64,000 bases of DNA from Vulcanimicrobiota bacterium (GTDB lineage: Bacteria > Vulcanimicrobiota > Vulcanimicrobiia > Vulcanimicrobiales > Vulcanimicrobiaceae), in NCBI GenBank assembly GCA_013036095.1, contig JAAXCW010000005.1, positions 148,768-212,767 on the forward strand, read 5' to 3'. Shown one piece after another: positions 26,694 to 34,993 of the stretch. A model generated the notes under the pieces. The model worked only from the letters and a program-made list of their open reading frames with translations, had not been told where the DNA came from and did no database searches. The translations under genes and the position numbers were made by a program. Each line of letters opens with the position of its first letter. Within the stretch, counting starts at the first letter, position 1.

Positions 26694-27932
26694 CTACCCG
26701 TGCGCCGCGACTGCCGGCTCGCCGGCAATACCAAGAGCTTCGCGGTAACGCTGGAGCACACGCTGCGGAGTTCCGAATTGCAGGTAGTGTTTTCTTCCGA
26801 GGTCGCCGAGCTCGTGCAGCCGTTCAGGACTTGCACCATCGATGACGGACAGCGCCGCAATCCATTCTGATTCGGAAGACGCCGCCCAGCCGCCGCCGCA
26901 ATCGCCAACGGCCTCGGCCGTCGGCGCGCACTCCGCATTGACTGCAACGGGTTTGCCGTAGCTCCACGCTTCCATCACGGAGCGCGAGAAGCTTTCGTTG
27001 ACGCTCGGCTGCAGCAACGCCGCGCACGATTGAAGCAGCGCTGCCTTCCGGCGTTCGTCGATCCGGCCAAGAACATGCAGGCCGCCGCTCGATTCTAATC
27101 CCTCACCATCGCCGGCGAGAACAAGCCGTAGCCGCGATCCGGGTCTGTAGCGGCGGTAATCGCGGAACGCCTTCACGATCAGCTTCACGTTCTTCGACTC
27201 GCACATTCGGCCCAGATAGAAAACGAATCGCTCGCGGGGAACCGCCCTGTCGCCGGCTATGCGTTCCGTCTCCGGAGCGGGGACCCAATGGCCGACGACC
27301 GAGCTCTTCGCCGCGATCTGCGCACCGTAGAGACGGCGCGCGAGATCGTACTCCGCCCTACTATTAAAGAGCAGTCCGCGCGCATCGTGAAACAGGCGCG
27401 CGACTTGCGGAAGATAGGCATAGGCCTCGTCATGCAGGCACGGCTGCAGAAACGAGCGGGGGCCCGCGAGCTTTACTCCCTGCAGCACCGGACCGTAGAG
27501 GTACGGCGTGAAAAGGACGGCGGCGTAACTGCGCCCCCAGTCGGACAAGTATTTCAAGAGGCCGGGCGATTGAATGTTCTCGCGGCAAAAAGTCTGCGCA
27601 ATGCCGCCCGGAATGCAACTCGGGTGAGTTCTGAGGAAATCGAGCGGCTGGCTCAGCAGAAAATGGTTTGCCCGATCGAACGCGTCAGAATCGCGGTCGC
27701 GCACGGCAAAGCGGCGCAGCGTAAAGTTCTCTAAATGCGAGGCGCCTTCGGCGTAATAATTGGCCGACCAATCGTCGCGAAACGATCTCGAACAGGTCGT
27801 CAGAACGTCGACACGATGATTCGCAGCGAAGAGCTCCCGGACGAGCTGTGATGAAAGCAGAGCGGCGCCGTTGGTCTGATCTTCGCCGAACCAGGGCGTC
27901 ACGAGCGCGATCGTACTGCTAGCGGCCGCCAC
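26694..27932 (-). CDS. Family 4 glycosyltransferase
   Basis: A 412-residue GT-B enzyme: IALVTPWFGEDQTNGAALLSSQLV at the N-terminus, FVFYLGRMCESKNVKLIVKAF, RLVLAGDGEG, and VNESFSRSVMEAWSYGKPV with the E-x7-E donor motif. It shares layout with its neighbour at 25503-26693, including the VDVLTTC / IDVLSTC strand after the first helix, so the two look paralogous. Start GTG at 27932 overlaps the end of the upstream small coiled-coil gene by 14 bases; the longer upstream frame is a shadow of that gene. Confidence 0.9.
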   Translation of the reverse strand: MAAASSTIALVTPWFGEDQTNGAALLSSQLVRELFAANHRVDVLTTCSRSFRDDWSANYYAEGASHLENFTLRRFAVRDRDSDAFDRANHFLLSQPLDFLRTHPSCIPGGIAQTFCRENIQSPGLLKYLSDWGRSYAAVLFTPYLYGPVLQGVKLAGPRSFLQPCLHDEAYAYLPQVARLFHDARGLLFNSRAEYDLARRLYGAQIAAKSSVVGHWVPAPETERIAGDRAVPRERFVFYLGRMCESKNVKLIVKAFRDYRRYRPGSRLRLVLAGDGEGLESSGGLHVLGRIDERRKAALLQSCAALLQPSVNESFSRSVMEAWSYGKPVAVNAECAPTAEAVGDCGGGWAASSESEWIAALSVIDGASPERLHELGDLGRKHYLQFGTPQRVLQRYREALGIAGEPAVAAHG

Positions 27933-28347
27933 GGCGTTCCGCTTCTTGGAGCCGAGCCTCCAGATTGCGAACCTCGCTTTGCAGGCTCGCGATAAGACCG
28001 TGCATCTCTTTGGTGAGCTGCACGTGTTCGCGCACGGCCTCGGTAAGTGCAAAATTGACGTGCCGCTGATCGTTGAAGAGAAAGGCAAAAAGCTTCAAAA
28101 ACATGTGCCGCAAAGCGCGGCTGACATTGAACGGAAAGACCCAGAGCTTCCGCGGCCATGTGGTGCGAACTTGCGCCATCTTCCGCGCGGTATAGAGCAA
28201 AGCTTCAATGCTGGCTGCATCGAGCTCCGAGGCATAGACGTATGTGCGCTCCGTGCCGGGCCCGGTTGCGACGCGCTCTTCGCGCCGGACTCGATCGTGC
28301 ACCCGAGCCATCAGATCGTTGACGTCGACGTTGGGATTATCGTGCAC
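27919..28347 (-). CDS. Small coiled-coil protein of the glycan locus
   Basis: A 142-residue protein with three parts: NVDVNDLMARVHDRVRREE near the N-terminus, a basic/aromatic central segment (WPRKLWVFPFNVSRALRHMFLKLFAFLF, about residues 63-90) that could lie on the membrane, and a C-terminal coiled coil (EAVREHVQLTKEMHGLIASL...EARLQEAERR). No enzyme motif. Similar segments are sometimes fused to the N-terminus of glycosyltransferases or methyltransferases, which suggests it scaffolds the adjacent GT. GTG start at 28347; it diverges from the ligase gene. Confidence 0.65.
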   Translation of the reverse strand: MHDNPNVDVNDLMARVHDRVRREERVATGPGTERTYVYASELDAASIEALLYTARKMAQVRTTWPRKLWVFPFNVSRALRHMFLKLFAFLFNDQRHVNFALTEAVREHVQLTKEMHGLIASLQSEVRNLEARLQEAERRGGR

Positions 28348-28406
28348 GGTGATTGTGAATTTCTCCTAAGCGAGGTCGAACTCTTCCCCTAACGAAGCAC
28401 GCAGGC

Positions 28407-29717
28407 ATGCAATTCGGCCCAGTCGTCCCGGCCGATGTGACGGCGCCTCATTTCGATCTCGCCGGCGTCGCGGTCTACGCGACGGTTTTCGCCATCGTTG
28501 CGATCGCAACGTCCCGCAAACCGATCTGCGGCGTCGTCGCGCTGCTTCTGCTCGATCCGTTCGCATACTCCCAATCGATCGGGATGACTACACTGACCCT
28601 CTCTAAAGTCGCGCTCGCCGCGGCGATTACGGGACTGCTGATCCGCAAATCTTCGGTGCGGGTCCTGCGCACGATACCGGTCGCACACCTAGCGCTTGCC
28701 GTGCTTCTGGTGGGGTTGGCAACAGCGCTCTCCATTTGGCACGCGGCGTTCGTCTCACCGGCGCTGCGCGAAACGATCAAGTGGACCGAATACGCGGTCA
28801 TCTTGTCCGTCTGCGCGGTCATATTTTTCGATGATCCCGCCGAAAACGTGATCCGCTGGTCAGTGCTTGTGGTCACCGCGGCGGTCGTGGCACTTTCAAT
28901 CCCGGAGCTGTACTTGGGCGCTCATTCCGGACTCATCATCGCGCATACCGAGGTCCCGCGCATCGCCGGTCCGCTCGACGGTCCCAATCAGCTTGCCGCT
29001 TACCTCGGGCTGATGCTCCCGCTGATGCTCGCGTACACGCTTTTGCAAGGCCGGCGATGGCCGGAGATTTTTGTGATCGCCGGAGGAATTCTCGCGACGC
29101 TCATGACGTTTTCGCGCGGCGGCCTCGTCGCGCTCGCACTTGCGCTCCTCGTGGTCGCACTGCTGTGCGCGAGATCTTCGGCAGCACGAATTGCATTCGG
29201 CGCCGCGGCGCTCGCGATCGTCGCCGGTGCCGGAGTCGCTTGGCGTTCAGTGGCTGGCGGCATCGGCTTGGTAACGTCAGCGCCGCATCATCACATAGAG
29301 ATTCACGGCGGACTCGGAACGCGCCGCGACTTGTGGCGCGCCGCGATACAAATGTGGCGCGCCCACCCGATTTGGGGCATCGGCGCCGGCAACTACGAGC
29401 TCGAGGTCGGAAAGTTCTTGCGCGCGCCGATCAAGACGCACGCCAACAGCTTCTACCTGCAAAGCCTCGTTGAGGGCGGCATCCCTCTGCTGGCCGCCAC
29501 GCTCTTCCTTATTTATGCTTCGGTCGCCACATTCGCCGGCCGCGCGCGAACGCCGTTGACCGTCGCAGCCCTCGCTGCGAGCGCCGCGCTTGCCGTGCAT
29601 TTCATCCTCGATTTGCTCGTCTTCTATCCAAAAGTCGGAATGGAGTGGATGATCTTGCTCGGTTTGGCGGCCGCCGACGTCGCGCGCCGTCTGCATCAGT
29701 CCGAGGCGCCGACCTGA
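28407..29717 (+). CDS. O-antigen ligase/polymerase-like membrane protein
   Basis: A 436-residue protein with about 11 membrane segments. The periplasmic loop region RRDLWRAAIQMWRAHPIWGIGAGNYE ... THANSFYLQSLVEGGIPLL is the Wzy/WaaL core signature (W-R, G-x-G-x-x, H-N-x-x-L, G-G-x-x-L). It either polymerises a repeat unit or ligates a glycan to its acceptor in the periplasm; sequence alone does not separate the two. It is convergent with pseB, overlapping by 22 bases. Confidence 0.85.
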   Translation: MQFGPVVPADVTAPHFDLAGVAVYATVFAIVAIATSRKPICGVVALLLLDPFAYSQSIGMTTLTLSKVALAAAITGLLIRKSSVRVLRTIPVAHLALAVLLVGLATALSIWHAAFVSPALRETIKWTEYAVILSVCAVIFFDDPAENVIRWSVLVVTAAVVALSIPELYLGAHSGLIIAHTEVPRIAGPLDGPNQLAAYLGLMLPLMLAYTLLQGRRWPEIFVIAGGILATLMTFSRGGLVALALALLVVALLCARSSAARIAFGAAALAIVAGAGVAWRSVAGGIGLVTSAPHHHIEIHGGLGTRRDLWRAAIQMWRAHPIWGIGAGNYELEVGKFLRAPIKTHANSFYLQSLVEGGIPLLAATLFLIYASVATFAGRARTPLTVAALAASAALAVHFILDLLVFYPKVGMEWMILLGLAAADVARRLHQSEAPT

Positions 29718-30697
29718 CGGCGCAGCTCTTCTATCGTCAAGAATCGTTCGTTGCTCCCGGAAGTATACTCGAAGTCTTCGCCCACCGCCGCTCCCCGCTG
29801 CCCTGAAGCGTCCATTGCATAAGTGCGGCCGGCCGGCATCGCAATGGATGGACGGATGACGAAGTGCTCAGCAAAGCGCAGGGTCAGGTGCGCTTCATCC
29901 TTGGGACAGAGCGTTTCGTGCAGCTTCTCGCCCGGACGTATCCCAATGACATCGATGCCTAGGCCGGGCGCAATCGCCTTCGCCACATCGATCATGCGCA
30001 CGGATGGAATACGCGGCACGAAAATCTCGCCGCCCTGCATGCCCTCGAGACTCGCGAGCACAAAATCTACTCCGGCTTGCAACGTGATCCAAAACCGCGT
30101 CATCCGCACGTCCGTGATGGGAAGTTTGGCGGCGCCTTCGGCCAAAAGTTTTTGAAAATACGGAACCACCGAACCTCGCGAGGTAAAGACGTTTCCGTAG
30201 CGCACGACCGAAAATATCGTCGTGCGCGCTTCGCCGCTCGAATTGGCCGCTACGAAAAGCTTGTCGGAGACCAGCTTCGTCGCCCCGTACAAGTTGATCG
30301 GATTCACGGCCTTGTCCGTCGAGAGCGCCATGACGCGCGGAACGTTATTATCGATGGCGGCGAAGATCACGTTCTGCGCGCCCAAGATATTCGTCTTAAC
30401 GGCTTCGATCGGATTATGTTCGGCCGTCGGTACTTGCTTGAGCGCGGCGGCATGGACGATGAGGGCGGCCCCTTCACTTGCGCGCGTCAGGCGTTCGCGG
30501 TCGCGGACGTCGCCCAGCACGTACCTGACGCTTTCCCGCGCCACGGAGTGCCGCATCTCGTACTGCTTTTGTTCGTCCCGTGAATAGACGACGACTTCGC
30601 GCGGCTTGTAACGCTGCAGCAGCGTAACGACAAAGGCTTGCCCGAACGAACCGGTTCCGCCCGTGACGAAAATAGACTTGCCGTTTAAGCTATCCAC
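29696..30697 (-). CDS. pseB: UDP-GlcNAc 4,6-dehydratase (inverting), PseB type
   Basis: A 333-residue SDR. SIFVTGGTGSFGQAFV (note SFG instead of the usual glycine-rich end), YSRDEQKQYEM, GDVRDRERL, HAAALKQVPTAEHNPIEAVKTN, YGATKLVSDKLF with the YxxxK pair and VVRYGNVFTSRGSVVPYF are diagnostic of PseB/FlaA1. It makes the UDP-4-keto-6-deoxy-L-AltNAc precursor of pseudaminic acid or related sugars. GTG at 30697, just after the LmbE stop, gives the family length. The matching aminotransferase PseC lies at 56.4 kb. Confidence 0.9.
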   Translation of the reverse strand: MDSLNGKSIFVTGGTGSFGQAFVVTLLQRYKPREVVVYSRDEQKQYEMRHSVARESVRYVLGDVRDRERLTRASEGAALIVHAAALKQVPTAEHNPIEAVKTNILGAQNVIFAAIDNNVPRVMALSTDKAVNPINLYGATKLVSDKLFVAANSSGEARTTIFSVVRYGNVFTSRGSVVPYFQKLLAEGAAKLPITDVRMTRFWITLQAGVDFVLASLEGMQGGEIFVPRIPSVRMIDVAKAIAPGLGIDVIGIRPGEKLHETLCPKDEAHLTLRFAEHFVIRPSIAMPAGRTYAMDASGQRGAAVGEDFEYTSGSNERFLTIEELRRQVGASD

Positions 30698-30698
30698 G

Positions 30699-31370
30699 TC
30701 AGGTTTCAAGATTACGGACCAAGACAAACGCTTCAGCTGCTAAGATACCCACCGATGCACCCCGCCAACGCGCTAGGTGCGTGATCGCTTCCTGCGAACG
30801 CGCGTGCGGGAATTCGCGCATTTCATGCGCGTACTCGTTTAGTGCCGAGACCTTTGTTGAAAGCGTATCCGAAATATCCACAAACCAGTCGGGATCGAAT
30901 GAGTTAGACCGTGGACCTCGCCAGCTCGTGCTCGACGGTATCTCAAAGCAAAGAATTCGGCGCACTGTTTGACCGGGCGTCGGTCTACAGGCCGTGAGGA
31001 CGCACTCGCTCAAACGGGTATGGTCGCTATTCAGATCAGACCAGTGATGCGTATAGACGATTTCCGGCCCATTCTTTTGCACGTGCTCTTCCACAAACCG
31101 TGTAATATCCAACATCGCGACGGAATCGAGCTTGTTATCCGGAAAGTCGTGCAGCGCGAGCGAACGCGCGCCTAAAACCCCATTGGCCCGGCGCGCAGCC
31201 TCGCGAAGATCCTCTAGGTCCGAGCGCGCCGCTCCCGATCTCGCCATCACCCCTTCACCGGCGATAACGACATCGACGCGATCCCCTTGCGCTGCGTGCC
31301 GCGCAATCGTACCGCCGCACCCCAGCACCTCATCGTCAGGATGCGCGGCTATCACAAGAACACTGGTCAC
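30699..31370 (-). CDS. LmbE/PIG-L family N-deacetylase
   Basis: A 223-residue protein with VLVIAAHPDDEVLGCGGTIARH (zinc-binding AHPDDE, catalytic Asp) and YTHHWSDLNSDHTRLSECVL (third zinc His region). The family removes N-acetyl groups from GlcNAc-type sugars or sugar lipids. Between pseB and a GT2 gene it may deacetylate an amino sugar so that another acyl group can be added. GTG at 31370 overlaps the GT2 stop (GTGA). Confidence 0.88.
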   Translation of the reverse strand: MTSVLVIAAHPDDEVLGCGGTIARHAAQGDRVDVVIAGEGVMARSGAARSDLEDLREAARRANGVLGARSLALHDFPDNKLDSVAMLDITRFVEEHVQKNGPEIVYTHHWSDLNSDHTRLSECVLTACRPTPGQTVRRILCFEIPSSTSWRGPRSNSFDPDWFVDISDTLSTKVSALNEYAHEMREFPHARSQEAITHLARWRGASVGILAAEAFVLVRNLET

Positions 31371-32500
31371 GGCCCGGAGCCGGCTACGATTTGGGGAGGC
31401 CAGACTAACTCTTGCACCTCTATTTCGCTCGCGTCGAACGAACCGCCGTCCTCAGCTTGGGAGACCCACACGTTGTTCTCTTCCAGGATGTCGATCTGCA
31501 GCCGTCGTTTACCGGCAGTGGGCGGCGCCTTCACTCTGACCAACGCGTCGTGCTGATGGCCGGGAAGAATTTTCGCCGGAAAGGGCGTGCGTATACAGGG
31601 CTCGGAGTCTTTTTCCGATTCGGGAAGCCAGGTGTAGCCAAGCGCGAGCGAACCCCATCGGACGAACTCGCTTTGAGGAAGCAGCGCGCGGTGCGAGTTG
31701 TTGACAATCCGCACCGTAATCCAATACGTCTGACGGATCGTCATTTTAGCAGGGACATCCAAAATTCGCATATGAATCCCGAATGCGGCGTTACTCTCCC
31801 TTACCGGCTCCATCACCGCCGGCTCGGTAGAGTCGTCTATCCGCCGCGTCTCGAAATAATAATCCTCGTACAGATAGAAGCGCGTCTGATCAAACCCCGT
31901 ACCCCACTCGTCGTAGGCCTCGTCGTACGTCCGCAGCTTCGCTTCGCGGGCTTCCCGGCTGTGCCAAGCGAAATTCATGGCGTCCGTATACAGACCCGCG
32001 AGGTAAGCCGGTTCGCCGGCAAATGCGATCTGCTGATGCAGCTTCGAGGGAAGCACGGCAATCGACTCGATATTACGATAGAGCAGGGCGCTAAAATGAC
32101 CGATATACGGCGCCGTGGAAAGGTAGCGATCTTCGCTAACGAGGTACCGCGTTGGAACCCAATAGTGCGTCACGCTGCGCATCTTCATCAATTTTTCGAA
32201 AACCGCCCGGGTCCAGCGCGAGCTCAGTTTGTCGTCATCTTCGGCAATGAAAATCCAATCACCGGTGCACCGATAGAAGCTTTGGCGCAGCATCTCGATG
32301 AATAACGGATCGTGCACGAAGAAATACACGTGCTTCGTAAATCTCTTGGCCACCTCGAACGTATCATCCGTCGATGTGTCGTCAACGAGCACGACCAACT
32401 CGTCGGCGAGCTCCTTGAACTGTTGAAGAAGATTTGCGAACGTTGCCGGTGGATTTCTCGACGAGCCGTTTCGCGTTGCAATATAGATCGACAGCTTCAT
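31367..32500 (-). CDS. Family 2 glycosyltransferase with C-terminal beta-sandwich
   Basis: A 377-residue protein starting MKLSIYIATRNG, with LVVLVDDTSTDDTFEVA and WIFIAEDDDKLS (acidic DDD metal motif), then a C-terminal region (about 245-377) of predicted beta strands with MTIRQTYWITVRIVNNSHRAL and RRLQIDILEENNVWV. That second part resembles Ig-like carbohydrate-associated domains. The start ATG at 32500 has AGAGAAG upstream. The ten-kb minus-strand set it belongs to alternates with plus-strand genes, so the locus is a mosaic. Confidence 0.82.
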   Translation of the reverse strand: MKLSIYIATRNGSSRNPPATFANLLQQFKELADELVVLVDDTSTDDTFEVAKRFTKHVYFFVHDPLFIEMLRQSFYRCTGDWIFIAEDDDKLSSRWTRAVFEKLMKMRSVTHYWVPTRYLVSEDRYLSTAPYIGHFSALLYRNIESIAVLPSKLHQQIAFAGEPAYLAGLYTDAMNFAWHSREAREAKLRTYDEAYDEWGTGFDQTRFYLYEDYYFETRRIDDSTEPAVMEPVRESNAAFGIHMRILDVPAKMTIRQTYWITVRIVNNSHRALLPQSEFVRWGSLALGYTWLPESEKDSEPCIRTPFPAKILPGHQHDALVRVKAPPTAGKRRLQIDILEENNVWVSQAEDGGSFDASEIEVQELVWPPQIVAGSGP

Positions 32501-32561
32501 TATCTTCTCTCTAGCCGCGATTCGCAGCGCTTTTATTGCTTCCCTACAAGGATCAGTTGAT

Positions 32562-33278
32562 ATGCCGAGTTCCATCGATCTACACAATGTGATCCGCTAT
32601 TACGACCGCTTGCTCGACAGAAACGCCGGCGACACCCGGGCCGTCGGCTGGAGCAGCCCGGAGAGCCAAGAACGCAAGTTCCTTGAAGTTACGCAGATTT
32701 TTGCGCACGAGCGACAGCCCTTCACGGTGTACGACGTGGGTTGCGGTCTCGGGCATTTGCACGACTTTTTAAAAGAGACCAATCGTTTCGCGGACTATTA
32801 CGGGTGCGATATCAATCCCCGCCTGGTCGAAATGGCGCGGCAAAGGAGCCCGGGGATCACGCTGGAGTGCCGCGATATTCTACGAACGCCCCCGAAACAC
32901 AAATACGATTATGCGGTCGCGTGCGGCACGTTCAACACGTGCCTGAAGACTTCAAAGAGCGCGTGGACGGCTTACGTACAAAACATGCTGCGCATGCTCT
33001 ATCGAATTGCACGGCGCGGGATCGCGGTAGATTTCTTGTCATCTTTTGCTAAAGGAAAAGTGGCGACTGAATACTATCCAGACCCCTCCGAAATCCTCGA
33101 ATTCGTTCAGCGCCGGTTATCGCCGCTCGCGGAGATCAGCCACTCGTCTTCACCTGGGCACTTTGCCGTACTGGCGTATCGGCCGTTGTTGCGGACGAGT
33201 ATCTCGAGGCTGCGCGGACCCTCGTTGAAAAGCAGATCAACGATCGATAAGCGTGGCACGAACGAGCCGAAGCGCTGA
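32562..33278 (+). CDS. SAM-dependent methyltransferase (class I)
   Basis: A 238-residue protein with motif I YDVGCGLGHLHDFL, motif II YGCDINPRLVEMAR, and YDYAVACGTFN. The N-terminal IDLHNVIRYYDRLLD is seen in small cluster-linked methyltransferases. Its acceptor is unknown, probably a sugar. AAGGA at 32548-32552 supports the start. The last 57 codons overlap the 3' end of the convergent WbqC-like gene by 172 bases, and the C-terminal 35 residues are Ser/Arg-rich and may be a read-out extension. Confidence 0.8.
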   Translation: MPSSIDLHNVIRYYDRLLDRNAGDTRAVGWSSPESQERKFLEVTQIFAHERQPFTVYDVGCGLGHLHDFLKETNRFADYYGCDINPRLVEMARQRSPGITLECRDILRTPPKHKYDYAVACGTFNTCLKTSKSAWTAYVQNMLRMLYRIARRGIAVDFLSSFAKGKVATEYYPDPSEILEFVQRRLSPLAEISHSSSPGHFAVLAYRPLLRTSISRLRGPSLKSRSTIDKRGTNEPKR

Positions 33279-33859
33279 GCGTAGACCGGATGCCGGTACT
33301 CCTGAAAGACGACTTCAACGCCGGCGGACGCAAACGCCGACAGATCGGCGTAATTCCGGCCTTGAGAGCCGAAGATATACGTACTCGCACCCAGCTCCGA
33401 GCACATGTTCACGATATACTCGGATTTCTTGCCCGCAAAATCGTAGTCGCTCGACACAACTAAGCGGACCCTAATTCCCAGCAATCGGACAAAGAGACGC
33501 GTCAGTGCGCTCGTTAAGTCCGCTAGAAACGCGTAGCGCTTCGTAAGGACCTGATACAGTTCGGCGGCGTACAACTCGTAGTATGGCGCTTTGCTGTATG
33601 CGTCATCGATGGTTGCAAGGTGCTTCCTCTGCCAAGTGTTTTCACGGATTCGTACGTCGCATATCCGCGGGCCGCCGTGGGAGTACACGGGAACACTCAA
33701 CCAAAGAGGCCCTCGGGCCGTTTTGATCCGGTTGCGATTGATGAAATCTTTTCTCCGGTACGGAGCCGTATCGAACACGCAGAACGTGTCGCAGAGCGTC
33801 ATCTTGTGGAAGAGGCCGAGCCACGGAAGATACGCGGGTTGATGAGCGGAAAGGATCAC
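33107..33859 (-). CDS. WbqC-like family protein
   Basis: A 250-residue protein with the family opening ILSAHQPAYLPWLGLFHKM, DTAPYRRKDFINRNRIK, and the closing SIVDLLFNEGPRSLEIL. WbqC-like proteins occur in polysaccharide and natural-product loci next to aminotransferases and are thought to acylate or otherwise modify amino sugars, but the reaction is not established. Its ATG overlaps the stop of the DegT gene (ATGA), which supports a paired role with that aminotransferase. Confidence 0.88.
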   Translation of the reverse strand: MILSAHQPAYLPWLGLFHKMTLCDTFCVFDTAPYRRKDFINRNRIKTARGPLWLSVPVYSHGGPRICDVRIRENTWQRKHLATIDDAYSKAPYYELYAAELYQVLTKRYAFLADLTSALTRLFVRLLGIRVRLVVSSDYDFAGKKSEYIVNMCSELGASTYIFGSQGRNYADLSAFASAGVEVVFQEYRHPVYAQRFGSFVPRLSIVDLLFNEGPRSLEILVRNNGRYASTAKCPGEDEWLISASGDNRR

Positions 33860-34917
33860 CGGACGAATTGCCGGATCGTCTCCGCGGCAAAGGCGCAGTC
33901 ATCGTCTGCGAGCAGCGGATAGATCGGCAGCGATAGAGCTGTTCGCGCGAACGCGTAAGCGTTCTCGTTCTCGCTTCCGCCGAGCAGATGCCGCACCGCA
34001 AACGGCTCGACAGCGGGGATGCCGTGTTGACGGAGATGTTCGAATAATCCGGGCATCTTCGATGAAAGCGCTACGGCAAAAGATCGAACGGGCCGGCTTG
34101 AAGGATCGCTTGCGTCCGCGAACGGGACGCCGGACTGCCGATAGATCTGAAAGAGCGTTTCGCGCCTTTCGCAGAATTCAGCCAGGCGCCGGAGCTGAAC
34201 TCGCCCGACGGCCGCTTGGACATCGGTGATCTCAAAATTGAAGCGGGCCTTATTGTCGTCTCGATCGGCGTATGTGAGGTAATCCCGGATCTGATCGATG
34301 GCGCTGCGCTCTTTAGAGAGAATGGCGCCGCCGGCGCCGGCTGCAGTAATCATCTTGGTTGGACCAAATGAAAAAACCGCGAGCGTTCCCATGAGGCCCG
34401 CAGGCCGTCCGCGAAAAGACGCGCCCAAAGCTTGCGCGCAGTCTGCGATCACCGGGAACCGCTCGCTCTTGATTTCTTGAGGAATGCCGAACATATGCGG
34501 AACGATCGCAAGATCGGGCGTGCTCGCACGAACCGCGTGAAGGTCAACGTTGGGATCGCCGGGAGAGCAGGAGTCGACAAATACCGGATTGCCCCTGGCG
34601 GCGCGAACGGCGTGCAGCATCGATTGGCCCGCATAGGCCGGTAAAGCTACCCGATTCCCGGCGGCCTGCAGTAGCCACAGCGAAAGGTATAACGCCGCAG
34701 TTCCGCTCGAAACTGCAACCGCGTGCCCTTCATCCAGACCATGCAGCTCGCAAAGTTCGTTTTCAAATTCTGCAGTCTGACGCCCGCGTGCGACCCATCC
34801 GGACAGAATCGCCTCGGCTGCTGCTGCCGCTTCCGCTTCGCCGAGGGTTGGGCTGTTGCGTTTGATTCGCATAGTAATGCCGAGGCGATTTGCGGCCATG
34901 TTTAAATCGGAATTCAT
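33856..34917 (-). CDS. DegT/DnrJ/EryC1 sugar aminotransferase
   Basis: A 353-residue PLP enzyme. AVAVSSGTAALYLSL binds the cofactor phosphate, VIADCAQALGASFRG has the PLP Asp, and FSFGPTKMITAAGAGGAIL has the Schiff-base Lys. It would convert a nucleotide-linked ketosugar to an amino sugar. It is one of three DegT enzymes in the window. Start ATG at 34917 is proposed, with ATG at 34872 as the alternative; the long upstream frame is a shadow of the divergent flippase. Confidence 0.88.
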   Translation of the reverse strand: MNSDLNMAANRLGITMRIKRNSPTLGEAEAAAAAEAILSGWVARGRQTAEFENELCELHGLDEGHAVAVSSGTAALYLSLWLLQAAGNRVALPAYAGQSMLHAVRAARGNPVFVDSCSPGDPNVDLHAVRASTPDLAIVPHMFGIPQEIKSERFPVIADCAQALGASFRGRPAGLMGTLAVFSFGPTKMITAAGAGGAILSKERSAIDQIRDYLTYADRDDNKARFNFEITDVQAAVGRVQLRRLAEFCERRETLFQIYRQSGVPFADASDPSSRPVRSFAVALSSKMPGLFEHLRQHGIPAVEPFAVRHLLGGSENENAYAFARTALSLPIYPLLADDDCAFAAETIRQFVR

Positions 34918-34993
34918 GTGAAGCGCTTCCCTTACCTTGGCTTTCAGCCGGGCCGCCGGGGTGACGCGGTCCTTCGGCGAACTATGAAGCAAA

